The notes under the pieces: model-generated
Seen by the model: only the letters and a program-made list of their open reading frames with translations
Told to the model about the DNA's origin: nothing
The model's database searches: none
Shown: in pieces, positions 38,322-51,190 of the stretch
Layout: each line of letters opens with the position of its first letter
Position numbering within the stretch: the first letter of the stretch is position 1
Position numbers and translations under genes: made by a program
Source of the DNA: Petrolisthes cinctipes
Taxonomy: Eukaryota > Arthropoda > Malacostraca > Decapoda > Porcellanidae
Direction of reading: 5' to 3'
Assembly (NCBI GenBank): GCA_033782935.1
Contig: JAWQEG010001220.1
Span: forward strand, 2,356,001-2,420,000
DNA length: 64,000 nucleotides

Positions 38322-41300
38322 TATCTCAAATTCAGTCCCAAAACACCCGAAAATTCGATATTTAGGGGTCCCAGAAGCGATCTGTACATGCCTACTCCGT
38401 GTTAAAGTATTTTCAAAATACATGCTCAAAACATACTGAAAATCGATCATTTAGGTGCACAAAAGTCGATATGTGCATGCATCTTCAGTACCCGTTTATA
38501 TCTCAAATTCAGGCTAAAAACACCCGAAAATTCAATATTTTGGGGTCCCAGAAGCAATCTGTACATGCCTACTCCGTGTTAGAGTATTTTCAAAATTCAG
38601 GCCCAAAACATGCTGAAAATCGATATTTTTGGTGCCCAAAGACAATATGTGCATGTATCTTCTGTACCCGTTTATATCTCAAATTCAGGCTCAAAACACC
38701 CGAAATTTCAATATTTTGGGGTCCCAGAAGCAATCTGTACATGCCTACTCAGTGTTAGAGTATTTTCAAAATACAGGCCCAAAGCATGCTAAAAATCGAT
38801 ATTTTAGATGCCCAAAGTCAATATGTGCATGTATCTTCTGTACCCGTTTATATCACAAATTCAGGTTCAAAACACCCGAAAATTCAATATTTTGGGGTCC
38901 CAGAAGCAATCTGTACATGCCTACACAATGCTAGAATATTTTCAAAATATAGGCTAAAAACATGCTAAAAATCGACATTTTAGGTGCCAAAAAATCGATA
39001 TCTCAAATTCAGTCCCAAAACACCCGAAAATTCGATATTTAGAGGTCCCAGAAGGTATCTGTACATGCCTACTCCGTTGTAGAGTATTTTTAAAATACAG
39101 GCCAAAAACATACTGAAAATCGATCTTTTAGGTGCCCAAAAGTCGATATGTGCATGCATCTTCTGTACCCGTTTATATCTCAAATTCTGGCCCTTAACAC
39201 CCGAAAATTCGATATTTTGGGGTCCCAGAAGCGATCTGTACATGCCTACTCCGTGTCAGAGTATTTTCAAAATTCAGGCCCAGAACATGCTGAAAATCGA
39301 TATTTTTGGTGCCCAAAGTCAATATGTGCATGTATCTTCTGTACCCGTTTATATCTCAAATTCAGGCTCAAAACACCCGAAAATTCAATATTTTGGGGTC
39401 CCAAAAGCAATCTGTACATGCCTACTCCGTGTTAGAGTATTTTCAAAATACATGCTCAAAACATACTGAAAATCGATCTTTTAGGTGCACAAAAGTCGAT
39501 ATGTGCATGCATCTTCAGTACCCGTTTATATCTCAAATTCAGGCTCAAAACACCCGAAAATTCAATATTTTGGGGTCCCATAAGCGATCTGTACATGCCT
39601 ACTCCGTGTTAGAGTATTTTCAAAATTCAGGCCCAAAACATGCTGAAAATCGATATTTTTGGTGCCCAAAGTCAATATGTGCATGTATCATCTGTACCCG
39701 TTTATATCTCAAATTCAGGCTCAAAACACCCGAAAATTCAATATTTTGGGGTCCCAGAAGCAATCTGTACATGCCTACACAATGCTAGAATATTTTCAAA
39801 ATATAGGCTAAAAACATGCTGAAAATCGACATTTTAGGTGCCAAAAAATCGATATCTCAAATTCAGTCCAAAAACACCCGAAAATTCGATATTTAGAGGT
39901 CCCAGAAGGTATCTGTACATGCCTACTCCGTGTTAGAGTATTTTCAAAATACAAGCCAAAAACATACTGAAAATCGATCTTTTAGGTGCCCAAACGTCGA
40001 TATGTGCATGCATCTTCTGTACCCGTTTATATCTCAAATTCTTGCCCTAAACACCCGAAAATTCGATATTTTGGGGTCCCAGAAGCGATCTGTACATGCC
40101 TACTCCGTGTTAGAGTATTTTCAAAATTCAGGCCCAAAACATGCTGAAAATCGATATTTTTGGTGCCCAAAGTCAATATGTGCATGTATCTTCTGTACCC
40201 GTTTATATCTCAAATTCAGGCTTAAAACACCCGAAAATTCAATATTTTGGGGTCCCAGAAGCAATCAGTACATGCCTACTCAGTGCTAGAATATTTTCAA
40301 AATATAGGCTAAAAACATGCTAAAAATCGATCTTTTATGTGCCAAAAAGTCGATATCTCAAATTCAGTCCCAAACACCCGAAAATTCGATATTCAGGGGT
40401 CCCAGAAGCGATCTGTACATGCCTACTCCGTGTTAGAGTATTTTCAAAATACATGCTCAAAACATACTGAAAATCGATCTTTTAGGTGCACAAAAGTCGA
40501 TATGTGCATGCATCTTCAGTACCCGTTTATATCTCAAATTCAGGCTCAAAACACCCGAAAATTCAATATTTTGGGGTCCCATAAGCGATCTGTACATGCC
40601 TACTCAGTGTTAGAGTATTTTCAAAATTCAGGCCCAAAACATGCTGAAAATCGATATTTTTGGTGCCCAAAGTCAATATGTGCATGTATCTTCTGTACCC
40701 GTTTATATCTCAAATTCAGGCTCAAAACACCCGAAAATTCAATATTTTGGAGTCCCAGAAGCAATCTGTACATGCCTACACAGTGCTAGAATATTTTCAA
40801 AATATAGGCTAAAAACATGCTGAAAATCGACATTTTAGGTGCCAAAAAATCGATATCTCAAATTCAGTCCCAAAACACCCGAAAATTCGATATTTAGAGG
40901 TCCCAGAAGGTATCTGTACATGCCTACTCCGTGTTAGAGTATTTTCAAAATACAGGCCAAAAACATAGTGAAAATCGATCTTTTAGGTGCCCAAAAGTCG
41001 ATATGTGCATGCATCTTCTGTACCCGTTTATATCTCCAATTCTGGCCCTAAACACCCGAAAATTCGATATTTTGGGGTCCCAGAAGCAATCTGTACAACT
41101 CAGTGCTAGAATATTTTTAAAATATAGGCTAAAAACATGCTAAAAATCGATCGTTTAGGTGCCAAAAAGTCGATATCTCAAATTCAGTCCCAAAACACCC
41201 GAAAATTCGATATTTAGGGGTCCCAGAAGCGATCTGTACATGCCTGCTCCGTGTTAGAGTATTTTCAAAATACATGCTCAAAATATACTGAAAATCGATC

Positions 41301-44300
41301 TTTTAGGTGCACAAAAGTCGATATCTGCATGCATCTTCAGTACCAGTTTATATCTCAAATTCATGCTCAAAACACCCGAAAATTCAATATTTTCGGGTCC
41401 AAGAAGCAATCTGTACATGCCTACTCAGTGTTAGAGTATTTTCAAAATACAGGCCAAAAACATGCTGAAAATCGATATTTTAGATGCCCAAAGTCAATAT
41501 GTGCATGTATCTTCTGTACCCGTTTATATCTCAAATTCAGGCTCAAAACACCCGAAAATTCAATATTTTGGGGTCCCAGAAGCAATCTGTACATGCCTAC
41601 ACAGTGCTAGAATATTTTCAAAATATAGGCTAAAAACATGCTAAATATCGACATTTTAGGTGCCAAAAAATCGATATCTCAAATTCAGTCCCAAAACACC
41701 CGAAAATTCGATATTTAGAGGTCCCAGAAGGTATCTGTACATGCCTACTCCGTGTTAGAGTATTTTCAAATTACAGGCCAAAAACATACTGAAAATCGAT
41801 CTTTTAGGTGCCCAAAAGTCGATATGTGCATGCATCTTCAGTACCAGTTTATATCTCAAATTCTGGCCCTAAACACCCGAAAATTCGATATTTTGGGGTC
41901 CCAGAAGCGATCTGTACATGCCTACTCCGTGTTAGAGTATTTTCAAAATTCAGGCCCAAAACATGCTGAAAATCGATATTTTTGGTGCCCAAAGTCAATA
42001 TGTGCATGTATCTTCTATACCCGTTTATATCTCAAATTCAGGCTCAAAACACCCGAAAATTCAATATTTTGGGGTCCCAGAAGCAATCTGTACATGCCTA
42101 CTCAGTGTTAGAGTATTTTCAAAATACAGGCCCAAAACATGCTGAAAATCGATATTTTAGATGCCCAAAGTTAATATGTGCATGTATCTTCTGTACCCGT
42201 TTATATCTCAAATTCAGGCTCAAAACACCCGAAAATTCAATATTTTGGGGTCCCAGAAGCAATCTGTACATGCCTACACAGTGCTAGAATATTTTCAAAA
42301 TATAGGCTAAAAACATGCTAAAAATTGACATTTTAGGTGCCAAAAAATCGATATCTCAAATTCAGTCCCAAAACACCCGAAAATTCGATATTTAGAGGTC
42401 CCAGAAGGTATCTGTACATGCCTACTCCGTGTTAGAGTATTTTCAAAATACAGGCCAAAAACATACTGAAAATCGATCTTTTAGGTGCCCAAAAGTCGAT
42501 ATGTGCATGCATCTTCTGTACCCGTTTATATCTCAAATTCTGGCCCTAAACACCCGAAAATTCGATATTTTGGGGTCCCAGAAGCGATCTGTACATGCCT
42601 ACTCCGTGTTAGAGTATTTTCAAAATTCAGGCCCAGAACATGCTGAAAATCGATATTTTTGGTGCCCAAAGTCAATATGTGCATGTATCTTCTGTACCCG
42701 TTTATATCTCAAATTCAGGCTCAAAACACCCGAAAATTCAATATTTTGGGGTCCCAGAAGCAATCTGTACATGCCTACTCAGTGCTAGAATATTTTCAAA
42801 ATATAGGCTAAAAACATGCTAAAAATCGATCTTTTAGGTGCCAAAAAATCGATATCTCAGATTCAGTCCCAAAACACCCGAAAATTCGCTATTTAGGGGT
42901 CCCAGAAGCGATCTGTACATGCCTACTCCGTGTTAGAGTATTTTCAAAATACATGCTCAAAACATACTGAAAATCGATCTTTTAGGTGCACAAAAGTCGA
43001 TATGTGCATGCATCTTCAGTACCCGTTTATATCTCAAATTCAGGCTCAAAACACCCGAAAATTCAATATTTTGGGGACCCAGAAGCAATCTGTACATTCC
43101 TACTCAGTGTTAAGAGTATTTTCAAAATACAGGCCCAAAACATGCTGAAAATCGATATTTTAGATGCCCAAAGTCAATATGTGCATGTATCTTCTGTATC
43201 CGTTTATATCTCAAATTCAGGCTCAAAACACCCGAAAATTCAATATTTTGGGGTCCCAGAAGCAATCTGTACATGCCTACACAGTGCTAGAATATTTTCA
43301 AAATATAGGCTAAAAACATGCTAAAAATCGACATTTTAGGTGCCAAAAAATCGATATCTCAAATTCAGTCCCAAAACACCCGAAAATTCGATATTTAGAG
43401 GTCCCAGAAGGTATCTGTACATGCCTACTCCGTGTTAGAGTATTTTCAAAATACAAGCCAAAAACATACTGAAAATCGATCTTTTAGGTGCCCAAAAGTC
43501 GATATGTGCATGCATCTTCTGTACCCGTTTATATCTCAAATTCAGGCTCAAAAAACCCGAAAATTCAATATTTTGGGGTCCCAGAAGCAATCTGTACATG
43601 CCTACACAGTGCCAGAATATTTTCAAAATATAGGCTAAAAACATGCTAAAAATCGACATTTTAGGTGCCAAAAAATCGATATCTCAAATTCAGTCCCAAA
43701 ACACCCGAAAATTCGATATTTAGAGGTCCCAGAAGGTATCTGTACATGCCTACTCCGTGTTAGAGTATTTTCAAAATACAGGCCAAAAACATACTGAAAA
43801 TCGATCTTTTAGGTGCCCAAAAGTCGATATGTGCATGCATCTTCTGTACCCGTTTATATCTCCAATTCTGGCCCTAAACACCCGAAAATTCGATATTTTG
43901 GGGTCCCAGAAGCAATCTGTACAACTCTGTGCTAGAATATTTTTAAAATATAGGCTAAAAACATGCTAAAAATCGATCGTTTAGGTGCCAAAAAGTCGAT
44001 ATCTCAAATTCAGTCCCAAAACACCCGAAAATTCGATATTTAGGGGTCCCAGAAGCGATCTGTACATGCCTACTCCGTGTTAGAGTATTTTCAAAATACA
44101 TGCTCAAAACATACTGAAAATCGATCTTTTAGGTGCCCAAAAGTCGATATGTGCATGCATCTTCAGTGCCGTTTATATCTCAAATTCAGGCTCAAAACAC
44201 CCGAAAATTCAATATTTTGCGGTCCCAGAAGCAATCTGTACATGCCTACTCCGTGTTAGAGTATTTTCAACATACAGGCCAAAAACATACTGAAAATCGA

Positions 44301-44842
44301 TCTTTTAGGTGCCCAAAAGTCGATATGTGCATGCATCTTCTGTACCCGTTTATATCTCAAATTCTGGCCCTAAACACCCGAAAATTCGATATTTTGGGGT
44401 CCCAGAAGCGATCTGTACATGCCTACTCCGTGTTAGAGTATTTTCAAAATTCAGGCCAAGAACATGCTGAAAATCGATATTTTTGGTGCCCAAAGTCAAT
44501 ATGTGCATGTGTCTTCTGTACCCGTTTATATCTCAAATTCAGGCCCTAAACACCCGAAAATTCGATATTTTGGGGTCCCAGACGCGATCTGTATATGCCT
44601 ACTCCATGTTAGAGTATTTTCAAAATTCAGGCCCAAAAAATGCTGAAAATCGATATTTTTGGTGCCCAAAGTCAATATGTGCATGTATCTTCTGTACCCG
44701 TTTATATCTCAAATTCAGGCTCAAAACATCCGAAAATTCAATATTTTGGGGTCCCAGAAGCAATCTGTACAGTGCTAGAATATTTTCAAAATATAGGCTA
44801 AAAACATGCTAAAAATCGATCTTTTAGGTGCCAAAAAGTCGA
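38322..44842 (+). repeat. HOR family II, unit 1 (6521 bp, full)
   Basis: This is the full-length family II unit, and almost all of it recurs 6521 bp downstream. Markers of the pairing are CCGTTGTAGAG (39075 and 45596), TTCAGTGCCG (37641 and 44162), ATTTTCGGGTCCAAG (about 41391 and 47912) and CTGTACATTCC (about 43091 and 49612). It contains a 320 bp block, 40854-41173, that is repeated at 43680-43999 with CTGTACAACTC near the end of both. It also holds a C-A-A-B tetramer with the TTCTATACCCG mark. Confidence 0.87.
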
Positions 44843-47800
44843 TATCTCAAATTCAGTCCCAAAACACCCGAAAATTCGATATTTAGGGGTCCCAGAAGCG
44901 ATCTGTACATGCCTACTCCGTGTTAAAGTATTTTCAAAATACATGCTCAAAACATACTGAAAATCGATCATTTAGGTGCACAAAAGTCGATATGTGCATG
45001 CATCTTCAGTACCCGTTTATATCTCAAATTCAGGCTAAAAACACCCGAAAATTCAATATTTTGGGGTCCCAGAAGCAATCTGTACATGCCTACTCCGTGT
45101 TAGAGTATTTTCAAAATTCAGGCCCAAAACATGCTGAAAATCGATATTTTTGGTGCCCAAAGACAATATGTGCATGTATCTTCTGTACCCGTTTATATCT
45201 CAAATTCAGGCTCAAAACACCCGAAATTTCAATATTTTGGGGTCCCAGAAGCAATCTGTACATGCCTACTCAGTGTTAGAGTATTTTCAAAATACAGGCC
45301 CAAAGCATGCTAAAAATCGATATTTTAGATGCCCAAAGTCAATATGTGCATGTATCTTCTGTACCCGTTTATATCACAAATTCAGGTTCAAAACACCCGA
45401 AAATTCAATATTTTGGGGTCCCAGAAGCAATCTGTACATGCCTACACAATGCTAGAATATTTTCAAAATATAGGCTAAAAACATGCTAAAAATCGACATT
45501 TTAGGTGCCAAAAAATCGATATCTCAAATTCAGTCCCAAAACACCCGAAAATTCGATATTTAGAGGTCCCAGAAGGTATCTGTACATGCCTACTCCGTTG
45601 TAGAGTATTTTTAAAATACAGGCCAAAAACATACTGAAAATCGATCTTTTAGGTGCCCAAAAGTCGATATGTGCATGCATCTTCTGTACCCGTTTATATC
45701 TCAAATTCTGGCCCTTAACACCCGAAAATTCGATATTTTGGGGTCCCAGAAGCGATCTGTACATGCCTACTCCGTGTCAGAGTATTTTCAAAATTCAGGC
45801 CCAGAACATGCTGAAAATCGATATTTTTGGTGCCCAAAGTCAATATGTGCATGTATCTTCTGTACCCGTTTATATCTCAAATTCAGGCTCAAAACACCCG
45901 AAAATTCAATATTTTGGGGTCCCAAAAGCAATCTGTACATGCCTACTCCGTGTTAGAGTATTTTCAAAATACATGCTCAAAACATACTGAAAATCGATCT
46001 TTTAGGTGCACAAAAGTCGATATGTGCATGCATCTTCAGTACCCGTTTATATCTCAAATTCAGGCTCAAAACACCCGAAAATTCAATATTTTGGGGTCCC
46101 ATAAGCGATCTGTACATGCCTACTCCGTGTTAGAGTATTTTCAAAATTCAGGCCCAAAACATGCTGAAAATCGATATTTTTGGTGCCCAAAGTCAATATG
46201 TGCATGTATCATCTGTACCCGTTTATATCTCAAATTCAGGCTCAAAACACCCGAAAATTCAATATTTTGGGGTCCCAGAAGCAATCTGTACATGCCTACA
46301 CAATGCTAGAATATTTTCAAAATATAGGCTAAAAACATGCTGAAAATCGACATTTTAGGTGCCAAAAAATCGATATCTCAAATTCAGTCCAAAAACACCC
46401 GAAAATTCGATATTTAGAGGTCCCAGAAGGTATCTGTACATGCCTACTCCGTGTTAGAGTATTTTCAAAATACAAGCCAAAAACATACTGAAAATCGATC
46501 TTTTAGGTGCCCAAAAGTCGATATGTGCATGCATCTTCTGTACCCGTTTATATCTCAAATTCTTGCCCTAAACACCCGAAAATTCGATATTTTGGGGTCC
46601 CAGAAGCGATCTGTACATGCCTACTCCGTGTTAGAGTATTTTCAAAATTCAGGCCCAAAACATGCTGAAAATCGATATTTTTGGTGCCCAAAGTCAATAT
46701 GTGCATGTATCTTCTGTACCCGTTTATATCTCAAATTCAGGCTTAAAACACCCGAAAATTCAATATTTTGGGGTCCCAGAAGCAATCAGTACATGCCTAC
46801 TCAGTGCTAGAATATTTTCAAAATATAGGCTAAAAACATGCTAAAAATCGATCTTTTATGTGCCAAAAAGTCGATATCTCAAATTCAGTCCCAAACACCC
46901 GAAAATTCGATATTCAGGGGTCCCAGAAGCGATCTGTACATGCCTACTCCGTGTTAGAGTATTTTCAAAATACATGCTCAAAACATACTGAAAATCGATC
47001 TTTTAGGTGCACAAAAGTCGATATGTGCATGCATCTTCAGTACCCGTTTATATCTCAAATTCAGGCTCAAAACACCCGAAAATTCAATATTTTGGGGTCC
47101 CATAAGCGATCTGTACATGCCTACTCAGTGTTAGAGTATTTTCAAAATTCAGGCCCAAAACATGCTGAAAATCGATATTTTTGGTGCCCAAAGTCAATAT
47201 GTGCATGTATCTTCTGTACCCGTTTATATCTCAAATTCAGGCTCAAAACACCCGAAAATTCAATATTTTGGAGTCCCAGAAGCAATCTGTACATGCCTAC
47301 ACAGTGCTAGAATATTTTCAAAATATAGGCTAAAAACATGCTGAAAATCGACATTTTAGGTGCCAAAAAATCGATATCTCAAATTCAGTCCCAAAACACC
47401 CGAAAATTCGATATTTAGAGGTCCCAGAAGGTATCTGTACATGCCTACTCCGTGTTAGAGTATTTTCAAAATACAGGCCAAAAACATAGTGAAAATCGAT
47501 CTTTTAGGTGCCCAAAAGTCGATATGTGCATGCATCTTCTGTACCCGTTTATATCTCCAATTCTGGCCCTAAACACCCGAAAATTCGATATTTTGGGGTC
47601 CCAGAAGCAATCTGTACAACTCAGTGCTAGAATATTTTTAAAATATAGGCTAAAAACATGCTAAAAATCGATCGTTTAGGTGCCAAAAAGTCGATATCTC
47701 AAATTCAGTCCCAAAACACCCGAAAATTCGATATTTAGGGGTCCCAGAAGCGATCTGTACATGCCTGCTCCGTGTTAGAGTATTTTCAAAATACATGCTC

Positions 47801-50800
47801 AAAATATACTGAAAATCGATCTTTTAGGTGCACAAAAGTCGATATCTGCATGCATCTTCAGTACCAGTTTATATCTCAAATTCATGCTCAAAACACCCGA
47901 AAATTCAATATTTTCGGGTCCAAGAAGCAATCTGTACATGCCTACTCAGTGTTAGAGTATTTTCAAAATACAGGCCAAAAACATGCTGAAAATCGATATT
48001 TTAGATGCCCAAAGTCAATATGTGCATGTATCTTCTGTACCCGTTTATATCTCAAATTCAGGCTCAAAACACCCGAAAATTCAATATTTTGGGGTCCCAG
48101 AAGCAATCTGTACATGCCTACACAGTGCTAGAATATTTTCAAAATATAGGCTAAAAACATGCTAAATATCGACATTTTAGGTGCCAAAAAATCGATATCT
48201 CAAATTCAGTCCCAAAACACCCGAAAATTCGATATTTAGAGGTCCCAGAAGGTATCTGTACATGCCTACTCCGTGTTAGAGTATTTTCAAATTACAGGCC
48301 AAAAACATACTGAAAATCGATCTTTTAGGTGCCCAAAAGTCGATATGTGCATGCATCTTCTGTACCCGTTTATATCTCAAATTCTGGCCCTAAACACCCG
48401 AAAATTCGATATTTTGGGGTCCCAGAAGCGATCTGTACATGCCTACTCCGTGTTAGAGTATTTTCAAAATTCAGGCCCAAAACATGCTGAAAATCGATAT
48501 TTTTGGTGCCCAAAGTCAATATGTGCATGTATCTTCTATACCCGTTTATATCTCAAATTCAGGCTCAAAACACCCGAAAATTCAATATTTTGGGGTCCCA
48601 GAAGCAATCTGTACATGCCTACTCAGTGTTAGAGTATTTTCAAAATACAGGCCCAAAACATGCTGAAAATCGATATTTTAGATGCCCAAAGTTAATATGT
48701 GCATGTATCTTCTGTACCCGTTTATATCTCAAATTCAGGCTCAAAACACCCGAAAATTCAATATTTTGGGGTCCCAGAAGCAATCTGTACATGCCTACAC
48801 AGTGCTAGAATATTTTCAAAATATAGGCTAAAAACATGCTAAAAATTGACATTTTAGGTGCCAAAAAATCGATATCTCAAATTCAGTCCCAAAACACCCG
48901 AAAATTCGATATTTAGAGGTCCCAGAAGGTATCTGTACATGCCTACTCCGTGTTAGAGTATTTTCAAAATACAGGCCAAAAACATACTGAAAATCGATCT
49001 TTTAGGTGCCCAAAAGTCGATATGTGCATGCATCTTCTGTACCCGTTTATATCTCAAATTCTGGCCCTAAACACCCGAAAATTCGATATTTTGGGGTCCC
49101 AGAAGCGATCTGTACATGCCTACTCCGTGTTAGAGTATTTTCAAAATTCAGGCCCAGAACATGCTGAAAATCGATATTTTTGGTGCCCAAAGTCAATATG
49201 TGCATGTATCTTCTGTACCCGTTTATATCTCAAATTCAGGCTCAAAACACCCGAAAATTCAATATTTTGGGGTCCCAGAAGCAATCTGTACATGCCTACT
49301 TAGTGCTAGAATATTTTCAAAATATAGGCTAAAAACATGCTAAAAATCGATCTTTTAGGTGCCAAAAAATCGATATCTCAGATTCAGTCCCAAAACACCC
49401 GAAAATTCGGTATTTAGGGGTCCCAGAAGCGATCTGTACATGCCTACTCCGTGTTAGAGTATTTTCAAAATACATTCTCAAAACATACTGAAAATCGATC
49501 TTTTAGGTGCACAAAAGTCGATATGTCCATGCATCTTCAGTACCCGTTTATATCTCAAATTCAGGCTCAAAACACCCGAAAATTCAATATTTTGGGGACC
49601 CAGAAGCAATCTGTACATTCCTACTCAGTGTTAAGAGTATTTTCAAAATACAGGCCCAAAACATGCTGAAAATCGATATTTTAGATGCCCAAAGTCAATA
49701 TGTGCATGTATCTTCTGTATCCGTTTATATCTCAAATTCAGGCTCAAAACACCCGAAAATTCAATATTTTGGGGTCCCAGAAGCAATCTGTACATGCCTA
49801 CACAGTGCTAGAATATTTTCAAAATATAGGCTAAAAACATGCTAAAAATCGACATTTTAGGTGCCAAAAAATCGATATCTCAAATTCAGTCCCAAAACAC
49901 CCGAAAATTCGATATTTAGAGGTCCCAGAAGGTATCTGTACATGCCTACTCCGTGTTAGAGTATTTTCAAAATACAAGCCAAAAACATACTGAAAATCGA
50001 TCTTTTAGGTGCCCAAAAGTCGATATGTGCATGCATCTTCTGTACCCGTTTATATCTCAAATTCAGGCTCAAAACACCCGAAAATTCAATATTTTGGGGT
50101 CCCAGAAGCAATCTGTACATGCCTACACAGTGCTAGAATATTTTCAAAATATAGGCTAAAAACATGCTAAAAATCGACATTTTAGGTGCCAAAAAATCGA
50201 TATCTCAAATTCAGTCCCAAAACACCCGAAAATTCGATATTTAGAGGTCCCAGAAGGTATCTGTACATGCCTACTCCGTGTTAGAGTATTTTCAAAATAC
50301 AGGCCAAAAACATACTGAAAATCGATCTTTTAGGTGCCCAAAAGTCGATATGTGCGTGCATCTTCTGTATCCGTTTATATCTCAAATTCTGGCCCTAAAT
50401 ACCCGAAAATTCGATATTTTGGGGTCCCAGAAGCGATCTGTACATGCCTACTCCGTGTTAGAGTATTTTCAAAATTCAGGCCCAGAACATGCTGAGAATC
50501 GATATTTTTGGTGCCCAAAGTCAATATGTGCATGTATCTTCTGTACCCGTTTATATCTCAAATTCAGGCTCAAAACACCCGAAAATTCAATATTTTGGGG
50601 TCCCAGAAGCAATCTGTACATGCCTACTCAGTGCTAGAATATTTTCAAAATATAGGCTAAAAACATGCTAAAAATCGATCTTTTAGGTGCCAAAAAGTCG
50701 ATATCTCAAATTCAGTCCCAAACACCCGAAAATTCGATATTTAGGGGTCCCAGAAGCGATCTGTACATGCCTACTCCGTGTTAGAGTATTTTCAAAATTC

Positions 50801-51190
50801 AGGCCAAGAACATGCTGAAAATCGATATTTTTGGTGCCCAAAGTCAATATGTGCATGTGTCTTCTGTACCCGTTTATATCTCAAATTCAGGCCCTAAACA
50901 CCCGAAAATTCGATATTTTGGGGTCCCAGACGCGATCTGTACATGCCTACTCCATGTTAGAGTATTTTCAAAATTCAGGCCCAAAACATGCTGAAAATCG
51001 ATATTTTTGGTGCCCAAAGTCAATATGTGCATGTATCTTCTGTACCCGTTTATATCTCAAATTCAGGCTCAAAACATCCGAAAATTCAATATTTTGGGGT
51101 CCCAGAAGCAATCTGTACAGTGCTAGAATATTTTCAAAATATAGGCTAAAAACATGCTAAAAATCGATCTTTTAGGTGCCAAAAAGTCGA
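44843..51190 (+). repeat. HOR family II, unit 2 (6348 bp)
   Basis: This unit follows unit 1 at a constant offset of 6521 bp to about 50.2 kb and differs by scattered single bases, for example AAAAGTCG near 46514 against AAACGTCG near 39993, TTCGGTATT near 49408 against TTCGCTATT, and TGTCCATGC near 49524. Past 50.2 kb the 1162 bp closing part of unit 1 is replaced by a 990 bp segment. That segment begins like 32969-33530 and then joins the CAGGCCAAGAACATG sequence near 50801. This gives the 173 bp shorter length. Confidence 0.85.

Noticed and set aside
39306..39788. Open reading frame of 160 codons (also 45827-46309), and hundreds of similar frames of 60-150 codons on both strands
   Set aside because: They are translations of the satellite. 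The same peptide recurs wherever the same monomers recur, several frames are open over the same bases, many start at GTG within the repeat, and frames break where monomers change by 1, 10, 29 or 32 bp. There is no promoter, splice-site pattern, codon bias or domain.
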